Below, piece by piece: positions 1 to 8,073 of a DNA stretch of 64,000 nt; position 1 is the first letter of the stretch; the number at the start of each line of letters is the position of its first letter. The notes under the pieces are model-generated. The model did no database searches. It was not told where the DNA came from and worked only from the letters and a program-made list of their open reading frames with translations. The stretch lies in contig JANQPA010000012.1 in the NCBI GenBank assembly GCA_028285545.1, positions 186,001-250,000 on the forward strand. Reading direction: 5' to 3'. A program made the position numbers and the translations under genes. The DNA comes from Saprospiraceae bacterium (GTDB lineage Bacteria; Bacteroidota; Bacteroidia; Chitinophagales; Saprospiraceae).

Positions 1-2
1 AA

Positions 3-251
3 ACTTCATTTATCAAAATTGACCTTGAAGTAATTGAAGGAGATATTCATTTTAAGGTATTAAACTCAAAAAATGATGCCTGGGCCAGGGATCTTAATGA
101 ACCCAGTGGTATTGGACTTGAGAATGTAAAAAGGCGTCTGAAACTTCTTTACCCTCAATCACATGTATTGCAAATTTCAGAGCAAGACGATAAATTCGAA
201 ATACAGTTGAGTTTAAGCCATTCACCTAATTATCATGATTCATATGCTTAA
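3..251 (+). CDS. Sensor histidine kinase, C-terminal fragment (LytS/YehU type)
   Basis: Only the last 82 residues are in the window; the gene begins upstream. The fragment contains GIGLENVKRRL followed by LYP, the C-terminal G-box signature of the short HATPase domain in LytS/YehU-type kinases, where this helix runs straight into the final beta strands. The reading frame stays open from the left edge to a TAA at 249-251. It overlaps the start of the following LytTR response regulator gene, the usual kinase-regulator arrangement in Bacteroidota, so the two are almost certainly cognate partners. The kinase would normally be membrane-bound and autophosphorylate on a His outside this fragment. 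The sensed signal cannot be seen. Confidence 0.82.
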   Translation, partial: TSFIKIDLEVIEGDIHFKVLNSKNDAWARDLNEPSGIGLENVKRRLKLLYPQSHVLQISEQDDKFEIQLSLSHSPNYHDSYA

Positions 252-957
252 AGCAATTGCCATAGATGATGAGCCCAAAGCACTTGATATTGTTAAGCTC
301 CACGCTCAAAAAATTCCATTTATTAATCTCTTACAAGTTTTTAGAGATCCATTAGATGCAGTGAGTTGGTTGCAGGATAACCCAACTGACCTTCTTTTTC
401 TTGACATCAATATGCCTAAATTATCAGGCCTAAAATTCAGATCTTTCCTGGGTGAAACATCCATGATTATTTTTACTACTGCTTATTCAGAATATGCTGC
501 AGAAAGCTATGAATTGAATGCAATTGATTACCTCCTAAAGCCTATTTCCTTTGAAAGATTCTTACAAGCTTCTCTAAAAGCTAAAGAAAGGTATGCCCAT
601 TTTGCTGTAAAGGAAAGAACACCTATTACTGAACTGAGCAACGCTGAACAACGCATCTATATAAAAAGCGGTACCAAACATTATCAAATTAGTATTTCGG
701 ATATTCTCTACCTTGAAAAAGACGGGAATTACCTCATTTTTCACACTAAAGAACAGAAAATTTTAGCAAGACTGAATATGAGTCAAGCCCTTGATCTTTT
801 ACCTGACGAGGCTTTTCAAAAAGTTCATAAATCCTATATCGTTCCCCTCGATAAAATAAATATGATTGATACCTATGAAATAACCATTGGAAGCAAAAAA
901 ATCCCACTGGCCAAGAGCTATCGAGAAGCCCTATTCAATAGGATCAGACCGCTATAG
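244..957 (+). CDS. LytTR-family response regulator
   Basis: Cytoplasmic two-component regulator of about 237 residues. An N-terminal receiver domain begins MLKAIAIDDEPKA, with the acidic pair near residue 8, the phospho-acceptor Asp in LLFLDINMP (about residue 54), the Thr in IIFTTAYSEYA and the Lys in YLLKPI. A C-terminal LytTR DNA-binding domain (about 135-237) contains IYIKSGTKHYQI, ILYLEKDGNYLIFHT and FQKVHKSYIVPLDKI. An ATG at 235 also exists, but the ATG at 244 gives the canonical family N-terminus and overlaps the kinase stop by only 8 bp. It is expected to be phosphorylated by the kinase encoded just upstream. Its targets are not evident. Confidence 0.93.
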   Translation: MLKAIAIDDEPKALDIVKLHAQKIPFINLLQVFRDPLDAVSWLQDNPTDLLFLDINMPKLSGLKFRSFLGETSMIIFTTAYSEYAAESYELNAIDYLLKPISFERFLQASLKAKERYAHFAVKERTPITELSNAEQRIYIKSGTKHYQISISDILYLEKDGNYLIFHTKEQKILARLNMSQALDLLPDEAFQKVHKSYIVPLDKINMIDTYEITIGSKKIPLAKSYREALFNRIRPL

Positions 958-1098
958 TTTCTTTTCACGTCGAAAAATAGACCATTGACATAATCCCCTT
1001 AAGGATCTCTCAGATTTTCGGTATTATTTGTTCTGAATGCTATCTACAATTTCGTTCAAGCTCCTCTATCTTTTCATCCGTTAAATAACATATCCATC

Positions 1099-1593
1099 AT
1101 GAAGCAAAAACTTTCTGTCTTAGGCATTATGTGCTTTATTCTCTTTTTGGGAACTTTCAATTGGACGGGCTGTACCGCCAAAAAAGCAGCCACTGAAACT
1201 CCTAATGAATCTACCAGTCCGGAAAGGCCTCCAACACCTCCTTTCATCACGGCTTTAAAAGAAAGTATAAAGGGTAAGGAAAAACTACCTGCCGAAGAAG
1301 TCTTTCAAAACATAAAAACTATGAAGGGGGTACCTGCCGGAAGACTTATCGCCATTATGCAATTTGGTTACAGCAGATCATTAGGCGTACAATGTACGCA
1401 TTGCCATGTCAGGGGCAATTGGGCCTCCGACACTAATCCTAATAAAGAAATAGCCCGTGAAATGTCACTTATGACCAAAAAAATTAACGCAGAGTTATTA
1501 AAAAACATAAAAAATTTAAAAAGTGACCAGCCTGTTGTAAATTGTACAACTTGTCACCGGGGCCAGGTAAAGCCAGCCTTGAATATTGAATAA
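1099..1593 (+). CDS. Lipoprotein diheme c-type cytochrome (reaction-centre cytochrome-like domain)
   Basis: A 164-residue exported protein. A hydrophobic signal segment ends with Cys near residue 25 (WTGC), consistent with a lipoprotein. Two covalent heme sites are visible, CTHCH (about residue 99) and CTTCH (about 150). The spacing and the flanking segment VFQNIKTMKGVPAGRL..MQFGYSRSLGVQCTHCHV match the small c-type cytochromes related to the photosynthetic reaction-centre cytochrome subunit that are common in non-phototrophic Bacteroidota. The role is probably periplasmic electron transfer; its redox partner is unknown. Its stop codon directly abuts the ATG of the following transporter gene with no spacer, so the two are probably cotranscribed. 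Confidence 0.85.
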   Translation: MKQKLSVLGIMCFILFLGTFNWTGCTAKKAATETPNESTSPERPPTPPFITALKESIKGKEKLPAEEVFQNIKTMKGVPAGRLIAIMQFGYSRSLGVQCTHCHVRGNWASDTNPNKEIAREMSLMTKKINAELLKNIKNLKSDQPVVNCTTCHRGQVKPALNIE

Positions 1594-2913
1594 ATGAAAA
1601 AGCCTCATTGGTCCAATCGCCTATCATTTATCATCACTACTGCTGCTTTTGCAATAGGGCTGGGAAATATATGGCGATTTCCGTACATCACCGGAGAAGG
1701 TGGTGGTGGAGCCTTCCTATTGATTTATCTTGGATTGGTTTTTTTAATAGGAATCCCGATTCTTCTTACAGAAATTGCTCTGGGTCGGATGTCGCAGGCA
1801 CAGCCTTTAAAAGGTTATGGCCTGCTTAGTGGTAAAAAATACTGGAATGGGCTAGGTTGGTTAAGCGTCATTGCCTGTTTATTAATAATGGGGTATTACG
1901 TAATGATTTTGTCCTGGGTACTCATTTATTTCGCTGAAAATTTAATGGGAACTACCCAAGTTGAGCGTTTTTCGGATCATTTTGATGGGATAGTTTCTAA
2001 TCAGGCTTTGGTTTTTCCAGTTATTTTAGGGATCATGCTTTTAGCTGGTTTAATAGTAAAAGGAGGGCTCCAAAAAGGCTTAGAAAGGTATTCCAAATGG
2101 ATGATGATTGCTCTTATTTTTATCATCATTGCTATTGCCATCTGGGCTTCCACATTGGAAAAAGCTTTAGATGCATATCATTGGTATCTATATCCAGATT
2201 TTTCCAAAATATCTTTAAATGTAGTAATTGTTGCCCTGGGTCAGCTCTTTTTCTCCATAGGCATTGGAATGGCTATAGCTTTTGCCTTTGGGAGTTATAC
2301 TTCTCCTAAGGAAAATCTGATCACCAGCACTCTGTGGATCGTCTTATTAGATACTATTTTTGCAATACTGGCTGGTTTCATGATATTTCCGGCCATTTTT
2401 ACTCTTGGGATGGCACCTGATTCAGGACCAAATCTGATTTTTATTACCATGGCCACTGTTTTTTCTAAAATCACACAGGGCCAGATAGTAGGCTCTGCTT
2501 TTTTCCTACTGCTATTTTTTGGAGGTTTCACCTCTTTAATTGCAGCTATTCAGGGTTTAAAAGATAGTTTCGTTGAGAAATTTGATATGTCCTCTTCCAG
2601 GGCTCTATGGATGGTGATAGGTATTATTATCCTTATTTCTCTTCCTTGTGTTTTTTCTTATGTGGATAAGCCCTTTGTTTTTTTAGGGTTTACCTTTTAT
2701 GAATTTATTGACTATTTAACCTCTATTATAATGCTTCCACTGGGAGGATTATTGATTGTGCTATTTGCCGGATATATAGTAGGTCCGCAAAAATTAAAAA
2801 CTCATATTTCTTCCGGCGCCGAGCATTTTAGATTTTGGAAATATTGGAGCCTGATCATTAAGGTTATTGTTCCTTTTAGCGTACTGGTTATTTTGTTAAA
2901 TTCATTATTTTAA
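1594..2913 (+). CDS. Sodium-dependent transporter, NSS (SNF) family
   Basis: A 439-residue polytopic inner-membrane protein with about 11-12 hydrophobic segments. The N-terminus WSNRLSFIITTAAFAIGLG followed by NIWRFPY, then the Gly-rich GEGGGGAFLL stretch, is the hallmark of TM1 of the neurotransmitter:sodium symporter family, where the unwound helix binds substrate and Na+. Bacterial members mostly take up amino acids with sodium. The substrate cannot be predicted from sequence alone. The length is normal for prokaryotic members. It starts at the base after the cytochrome stop codon. Confidence 0.93.
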   Translation: MKKPHWSNRLSFIITTAAFAIGLGNIWRFPYITGEGGGGAFLLIYLGLVFLIGIPILLTEIALGRMSQAQPLKGYGLLSGKKYWNGLGWLSVIACLLIMGYYVMILSWVLIYFAENLMGTTQVERFSDHFDGIVSNQALVFPVILGIMLLAGLIVKGGLQKGLERYSKWMMIALIFIIIAIAIWASTLEKALDAYHWYLYPDFSKISLNVVIVALGQLFFSIGIGMAIAFAFGSYTSPKENLITSTLWIVLLDTIFAILAGFMIFPAIFTLGMAPDSGPNLIFITMATVFSKITQGQIVGSAFFLLLFFGGFTSLIAAIQGLKDSFVEKFDMSSSRALWMVIGIIILISLPCVFSYVDKPFVFLGFTFYEFIDYLTSIIMLPLGGLLIVLFAGYIVGPQKLKTHISSGAEHFRFWKYWSLIIKVIVPFSVLVILLNSLF

Positions 2914-2987
2914 ATTTGGAAATAATCCAACGCTCCAGTGAGGACTGCTAATTGAGAAAAAACATTCATTCAAAAAATCTATCTGAA

Positions 2988-4781
2988 ATGAACTTCCCTT
3001 CCTTTCCCTCGCAAGTATTGAGAATTGTTCTTTTTGCCTTAATTTTTGTATGTAGCTTGGCCTGTAATCAGAAAGAGGCTACTTCAACCGACAAAACCAA
3101 TGAACCCCCTTCCCTGCAAATAAAAGAGGTAGCAGATGACTTGCTTGATCATTTAAAAGAAACCAATGAAGGTGTCCGGGAACAACTGGGTCTACCAGCG
3201 GATCGATTACAGGGAATCACCCTGGAAGCTGTTGAAAAAGAAGCACAATTTGCACAGAAGTTATGGGATAAATTGCAAGAGGTTGAAGAAGAGTCCCTAT
3301 CTCATGATGATGTGATTATGAAAGCCTTACTAGAGCATGAACTTTGGACCCGAATCGAAGCACCTAAACATTATTGGCTGGGATTTTCGGTTACGCCATA
3401 CTCTGGAGGATGGCAAGTTATTGGACAACCAAGTCAAATTCTTTCTAAACTCCCCTTAAACAGTCAAGAAAATCGAAAAAATTACCTGCTTTTCGTACAG
3501 GCCTTTAATGAACGCATGAATGATGTTTTTCAAAAAACAAAGATCCAACAGGAAAAAGGTATTCTCTTGCCAAAAGATGCCGTTCCTGGAGCCCAGAGCA
3601 TGTTGGAAGGAAATAGAGAATCTATCCCAAAACTGATCACCAATGTAGATGAAAGATTGATTGACATTTCCGAGGAAGATAAAAATGAATTTAAAAATCA
3701 ATTGGAGGACTTGAGCAAAACGATGGCCAATCATTTTCAACAAATTATTAATTTACTAGGTACAGATTATCTAAATAATGCTCCACAGTCTGTAGGTCTT
3801 GGTCAATATCCAGGAGGTACAGAGTATTATAAATACCTGATTAAATCCTATACTGGCCTTGAACTCAACCCAAAAGACATTCATGAAATGGGAGCAAAAG
3901 GCCTGCAGGAAGCTGCCGAAAAACAAAAAAAGATTCGGGATCAACTCAGCTTTGAAGGTAGTGCCGAAGAATTTAAGGAACAGCTAAGAAACAATCCGCG
4001 CTTTTATGCTAAGAGTCCTGAAGAGGTGGAAGCATTATTTATGGAACACATCAAAAATATTGAACCTTTACTACCGGATTATTTTAGCGTACTTCCCAAA
4101 GCCCCTTATGGCGTCCGAAGACTTAAACCCCAAGAAGAGCCAGGAATGACCTATGGCTACTATAATCCACCAACTCCCAATGACAATAAAGGATATTATA
4201 ATTATAATGGGTCCAAACTGGATCAAAGAAATTTATTATGGGCCCAGCATTTGATCTACCATGAATTGGTACCGGGGCATCACTTTCATTTAGCAACTCA
4301 GCAAGAAAAAACAGCTTATCATCCCATTCGACGGTTTATGCTTTATGGTGCTTTTACTGAAGGCTGGGCTGAATATGCTGCTAGTTTAGGAGAGGAAATG
4401 GGCTTATATTCCGACCCTTATGATTTATATGGTCATTTATTTACCTATGCCTTTTTTGCCAATCGACTTTACATTGATACAGGAATGAATTTTTTTGGAT
4501 GGTCATTGGAAAAAGGAAGAGAGGAAATGCTCAAAAACACTTTTGAGTCAAAAGAACAGGTAGGTACCGAAACTTTACGCTATTCTACAGATCTTCCAGC
4601 CCAGGCCCTAAATTATATGTTGGGTTACCTGAAAATATGGGAATTACGTAAAAAAGCTGAAGCAAAGCTGGGTAAAAAATTTGACCTCAAAGAGTTTCAT
4701 GCTCAAACGGTAGGACAGGGCGCCATGCCTTTAAATGTTCTCGAAAAACACATCGATTGGTATATTAATGAACAGCTCTAG
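2988..4781 (+). CDS. DUF885 family lipoprotein, putative metallohydrolase
   Basis: A protein of about 597 residues. The ATG at 2988 is preferred over an upstream in-frame TTG (2952), because it places a signal peptide of suitable length before a lipobox ending in Cys (CSLAC). The C-terminal half carries LIYHELVPGHHFHLAT and then FTEGWAEYA, the zinc-site motifs of the DUF885 family (HExxPGHH plus a downstream EGWAEYA helix), related to M32-like metallopeptidase folds. It is probably anchored in an envelope membrane and may hydrolyse peptides or esters. The substrate is unknown. It follows the transporter by about 75 bp on the same strand. Confidence 0.85.
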   Translation: MNFPSFPSQVLRIVLFALIFVCSLACNQKEATSTDKTNEPPSLQIKEVADDLLDHLKETNEGVREQLGLPADRLQGITLEAVEKEAQFAQKLWDKLQEVEEESLSHDDVIMKALLEHELWTRIEAPKHYWLGFSVTPYSGGWQVIGQPSQILSKLPLNSQENRKNYLLFVQAFNERMNDVFQKTKIQQEKGILLPKDAVPGAQSMLEGNRESIPKLITNVDERLIDISEEDKNEFKNQLEDLSKTMANHFQQIINLLGTDYLNNAPQSVGLGQYPGGTEYYKYLIKSYTGLELNPKDIHEMGAKGLQEAAEKQKKIRDQLSFEGSAEEFKEQLRNNPRFYAKSPEEVEALFMEHIKNIEPLLPDYFSVLPKAPYGVRRLKPQEEPGMTYGYYNPPTPNDNKGYYNYNGSKLDQRNLLWAQHLIYHELVPGHHFHLATQQEKTAYHPIRRFMLYGAFTEGWAEYAASLGEEMGLYSDPYDLYGHLFTYAFFANRLYIDTGMNFFGWSLEKGREEMLKNTFESKEQVGTETLRYSTDLPAQALNYMLGYLKIWELRKKAEAKLGKKFDLKEFHAQTVGQGAMPLNVLEKHIDWYINEQL

Positions 4782-4891
4782 TAAATTACTTAATCTTTAA
4801 ACCAATAATCTCTCCTTTCGTTTGATTGTTTATATTTTGTGGGTGCTGAAGATATCATCAACCTATCTATAACCTTTGATCGAACACGAAG

Positions 4892-5869
4892 ATGAAAAAC
4901 AAAATCTGGGTAGTTTATTCTTTCTTATGTTTATTAATAAGCTTTTTTACAGCCTGTAATTCTCCAAACAGTGATGTTCCTAGTATTGGTTTTGTGGATG
5001 CTTTTGAAGATAGCACCATAAAACAGGCCAAAGCCGGCTTTTTAGCAGCACTTAAAGAAAAAGGATTTTCTGAAGAAGAAGGTACTATTCAGCTAATCTA
5101 TCGCAATGCACAAGGAGACATCCCAACACTCACTCAGATTGTTAAATATTTTATTTCAAAAAATGTCAAACTAATTGCCTCCAGTCCATCATTATCTACC
5201 ATAAGTGCCATACAAAACACCCAGGAGATTCCTATTTTCATGATGGTTTCGCCTACTCCTGAATTGATGAAAGTTGAAGGGGAGAACGGAGAAGCGCCTG
5301 GTAATTTATTTGGAGTAGCAGAAAAACTAGCATACATCGACACCTCCTTTTCCATTATTCCCCAATTAATATCACCCAAAGGGGAGCAGTTGAGAGTAGG
5401 ATTATTATACAACCAGTCGGAACCCCAATCTGTAGATGCATTTAACCGATTAAACAGTCTGGCCGAGCAACTCGATGTACAATTAATTGCTAAACCGGTA
5501 AATGCAACCGCAGATGTGCAGCTTGTGACGGGAGCTCTTTTGAATGAAGGAATTGATGCCTTTTTTGCCAATCCCGACAATACTATTTTTGGCTCTTTTG
5601 AAACCATTTTGAAATCTTGTGATCAAGCTAATGTACCTATTTTCACCAGTGAGGCAGGTTTGGTCGATCGAGGCGCGGTTGCGGCTTATGGGGCTGATAT
5701 TTATCAATGGGGATATCAGGCAGGGCAACAAGCTGCTCTTTTCCTTGAAAAAGGATCTACGGATGGCCTCCAGTGGGAAATGGTAAAATTGAGAAAACGT
5801 GTTTTTAATAATGAAGCAGCCCAAAAATTTAATATTGAAATACCCGCCAATTATGAGGCCCTCAACTAA
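4892..5869 (+). CDS. ABC transporter substrate-binding lipoprotein (PF04392 type)
   Basis: A 325-residue lipoprotein with the lipobox FFTAC near residue 22. It is followed by a two-lobed periplasmic-binding fold of the ABC_sub_bind family: IGFVDAFEDSTIKQAKAGFLAALKEKGF near the N-terminus and a second Rossmann-like lobe starting LRVGLLYNQSEPQS. This is the family of TrpX and related uncharacterised importers. The gene is immediately followed by the cognate permease (7-bp gap) and ATPase, forming a complete three-component importer. Some relatives bind aromatic amino acids or other small ligands; nothing visible here fixes the ligand. Confidence 0.9.
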   Translation: MKNKIWVVYSFLCLLISFFTACNSPNSDVPSIGFVDAFEDSTIKQAKAGFLAALKEKGFSEEEGTIQLIYRNAQGDIPTLTQIVKYFISKNVKLIASSPSLSTISAIQNTQEIPIFMMVSPTPELMKVEGENGEAPGNLFGVAEKLAYIDTSFSIIPQLISPKGEQLRVGLLYNQSEPQSVDAFNRLNSLAEQLDVQLIAKPVNATADVQLVTGALLNEGIDAFFANPDNTIFGSFETILKSCDQANVPIFTSEAGLVDRGAVAAYGADIYQWGYQAGQQAALFLEKGSTDGLQWEMVKLRKRVFNNEAAQKFNIEIPANYEALN

Positions 5870-5875
5870 TAAATA

Positions 5876-6745
5876 ATGATTTTTTATTTGTCTGCCTTAT
5901 TATTAGGGCTTTGTCTGTCAGCAATGGGTTTGGGAATTTTTATTACTATGAAAATTTTCAAGATTCCTGATATAACCACTGATGGCAGTTATACTTTAGG
6001 AGCCGCCGTCACTGCTATTGGTTTGATACAGGGTTGGTCTTTAGGTCTCATTCTACTATTCAGTATTGGGGCAGGCGCAATGGCTGGCATTCTAACCGGT
6101 TTGGTCCATACCCGGCTTAAAATCGATGCATTACTGGCTGGTATATTGGTAATGACAGGATTGTATTCAGTTAACCTCACCATTCTTGGGAGATCAAATA
6201 TCCCCTTGAATAATGTCAATAACATTTTCGAGGCTCTTTCCATTTTTGGTAATCCTATTTATAATGAATTATGGGTGGGAATCTTATTTCTTGGTATTCT
6301 TTCTGCTTTGCTGGCCTATTTACTTCGTACCGACTTCGGTATTGCTATGAGAGCCACCGGTAATAGTGAATCCATGACTCGAGCTATGGGAATCAATAAT
6401 GATCGGATGAAAATTATTGGCCTGGCCATAGCCAATGCACTTACTGCCATCAGTGGTTTTTTGATGGCCCAGTACCAAAATTTCACAGATATTAATATGG
6501 GGATAGGAATTGTTCTGGTTGGGCTAGGCTCCGTTCTTATCGGAGACGCCTTGATTAATTGGTTGGGGATTCAACACCTATGGTTGCGCCTTTTGTTCAT
6601 CATGCTCGGTTGTATCCTCTTTCAAATGGCTCTTGCAGTTGCTCTTGCACAAGGTGTAAACCCCAATATGCTCAAATTAATTACCTCTATTTTTGTATTG
6701 GCAATTGTAGGTATTCCAAGACTGATAAAACGAGAAGCCTTATGA
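5876..6745 (+). CDS. ABC transporter permease, branched-chain type
   Basis: A 289-residue inner-membrane protein with about eight hydrophobic helices. The segment GSYTLGAAVTA and the loop RTDFGIAMRATGNSESMTRAMGIN, which contacts the ATPase, identify the BPD_transp_2 permease fold used with PF04392 binding proteins. It is the middle gene of the importer operon. Its TGA overlaps the ATG of the ATPase gene (ATGA at 6742-6745), implying translational coupling. It presumably works as a homodimer. Confidence 0.92.
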   Translation: MIFYLSALLLGLCLSAMGLGIFITMKIFKIPDITTDGSYTLGAAVTAIGLIQGWSLGLILLFSIGAGAMAGILTGLVHTRLKIDALLAGILVMTGLYSVNLTILGRSNIPLNNVNNIFEALSIFGNPIYNELWVGILFLGILSALLAYLLRTDFGIAMRATGNSESMTRAMGINNDRMKIIGLAIANALTAISGFLMAQYQNFTDINMGIGIVLVGLGSVLIGDALINWLGIQHLWLRLLFIMLGCILFQMALAVALAQGVNPNMLKLITSIFVLAIVGIPRLIKREAL

Positions 6746-7494
6746 TTTCCTTCCAACATATTTCCAAAACTTTTAACCGGGGTAAGGTTAATGAGGTACA
6801 AGCTCTTAATGATATCAATTTAGAGATAAATCAAGGAGAGTTTGTAGTATTGATTGGTTCAAATGGCTCAGGAAAAACGACGCTTTTAAACACCATTTCC
6901 GGAGCAGTACTTCCCAGTCAGGGAAGCATTCACCTTTTAGATCAAGAAGTTACAAAGCTATCTGAACATAAAAGAAGTCGCTGGGTGGCCAGGGTATTCC
7001 AGGATCCTCTGGGAGGCACAGCTCCCGAACTGAGCATATTAGACAATTTCCGGCTGGCTGCTCTACGTACACAATCTAAAAAACTAAGAATTGGGATTAA
7101 TGACTCTTTTAAAAAAACAGTAAGGGATAAGATTGCACTTCTAGGCATGGGTTTAGAAGACAAAATACAGCAAGCAATGGGTACTCTTTCAGGTGGACAG
7201 AGACAAGCACTTACCTTATTGATGAGTACCATGGATCACACTGATATTTTATTATTGGATGAACCAACTGCTGCTCTGGATCCCAATTCTGCGGAAGTAG
7301 TCATGCAAACAGCCGAAAAAATTATCCAGGAACACCAACTTACCACTGTTTTTATTACTCATGACCTTCAGGAAGCACTCAAATATGGTGATCGCCTCAT
7401 TCAAATGCATCGAGGTAAGGTCCTAAGAGATTTTGATGCCAAAATGAAAGGGGCCTTAACTTTTGAAGATTTATTTGCCTGGTTCAAGAATTAG
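6742..7494 (+). CDS. ABC transporter ATP-binding protein
   Basis: A 250-residue cytoplasmic ATPase. The frame stays open upstream to 6559, but the ATG at 6742 begins the protein at MISFQHISKTF and overlaps the permease stop by 4 bp, so it is the proper start. Walker A is GSNGSGKTT, the Q-loop is in RVFQDPLGGTAPE, the signature is LSGGQRQAL, Walker B is ILLLDEPTAALDP, and the switch His is in FITHDL. It belongs to the COG1101-like group paired with PF04392 binding proteins and completes the importer. Confidence 0.94.
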   Translation: MISFQHISKTFNRGKVNEVQALNDINLEINQGEFVVLIGSNGSGKTTLLNTISGAVLPSQGSIHLLDQEVTKLSEHKRSRWVARVFQDPLGGTAPELSILDNFRLAALRTQSKKLRIGINDSFKKTVRDKIALLGMGLEDKIQQAMGTLSGGQRQALTLLMSTMDHTDILLLDEPTAALDPNSAEVVMQTAEKIIQEHQLTTVFITHDLQEALKYGDRLIQMHRGKVLRDFDAKMKGALTFEDLFAWFKN

Positions 7495-7583
7495 CGATGC
7501 TTTTGCTCTAAAATTTCGTCATACTCATCTGAAGTATTTTCCAATATTTCTATTATTTTGTAGTTTGAGTAGCTAATAAATTA

Positions 7584-7652
7584 AATAAAAATCATTTCAG
7601 ATAAGCAATGGCACCCGGCGGGTGCCATTGCTTATCTGAAATGATTTTTATT
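7584..7652. repeat. Perfect 33-bp inverted repeat (3-nt loop)
   Basis: The left arm 7584-7616 and right arm 7620-7652 are exact reverse complements, separated only by GGC. The core is GC-rich (GGCACCC/GGGTGCC) and the outer ends are A-rich on the left and T-rich on the right. It lies after the ABC importer operon and ends 16 bp before the ATG of the 2TM protein gene. It could act as a bidirectional terminator or as a 5' leader hairpin, but the perfection and length exceed an ordinary intrinsic terminator. Confidence 0.95.
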
Positions 7653-7668
7653 ACAAAGTATTGAACTC

Positions 7669-8061
7669 ATGTATGAAGAAATAAAAAGTAAGGCTGAAAA
7701 AAAGGTAGAAGAAAAAAAAGGCTTTTATATAGTAGCAATGATCTTTTTGGGAGTCTCCATTATTCTTGGGATTCTAAGTACTGTAATTGGTGGTCCTGCT
7801 GCTTTTTGGATTCGATTCCCAATTATTGTTCTGGCCTTAGTCTTGGCTGCTATGTACTTCGCTATTTTTGGTTTTCCTTTTTCTAGGGTATTATCTGCGA
7901 GCTGGGAACAGGAAGAGCTGGAAAAAGAAATGTATCGTTTGTATCAGCAAAAAAAAGGAGCGCTACCTCCTCCCGAAGATCTCAGCGAAGAAGACCGTCT
8001 GGAACTCAAAGAATTGGAACGCCTAAAAAGAAAATGGGAAGATGGCAGTGATTTTGTTTAA
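7669..8061 (+). CDS. 2TM domain-containing membrane protein
   Basis: A 130-residue protein. A Lys/Glu-rich N-terminus (about 1-20) is followed by two hydrophobic helices (about 22-44 and 49-71) and a charged, probably helical C-terminal tail. The pattern fits the Bacteroidota 2TM family of unknown function, but I did not see a decisive motif. It starts right after the 33-bp perfect hairpin and ends just before the convergent STAND gene. The function is not known. Confidence 0.7.
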   Translation: MYEEIKSKAEKKVEEKKGFYIVAMIFLGVSIILGILSTVIGGPAAFWIRFPIIVLALVLAAMYFAIFGFPFSRVLSASWEQEELEKEMYRLYQQKKGALPPPEDLSEEDRLELKELERLKRKWEDGSDFV

Positions 8062-8073
8062 ATCGCATCCTTG

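Noticed and set aside
5134-5607. Open frame of 157 codons on the minus strand inside the substrate-binding protein gene
   Set aside because: It lies wholly within a well-supported lipoprotein gene of the importer operon, and its translation has no recognisable family or composition.
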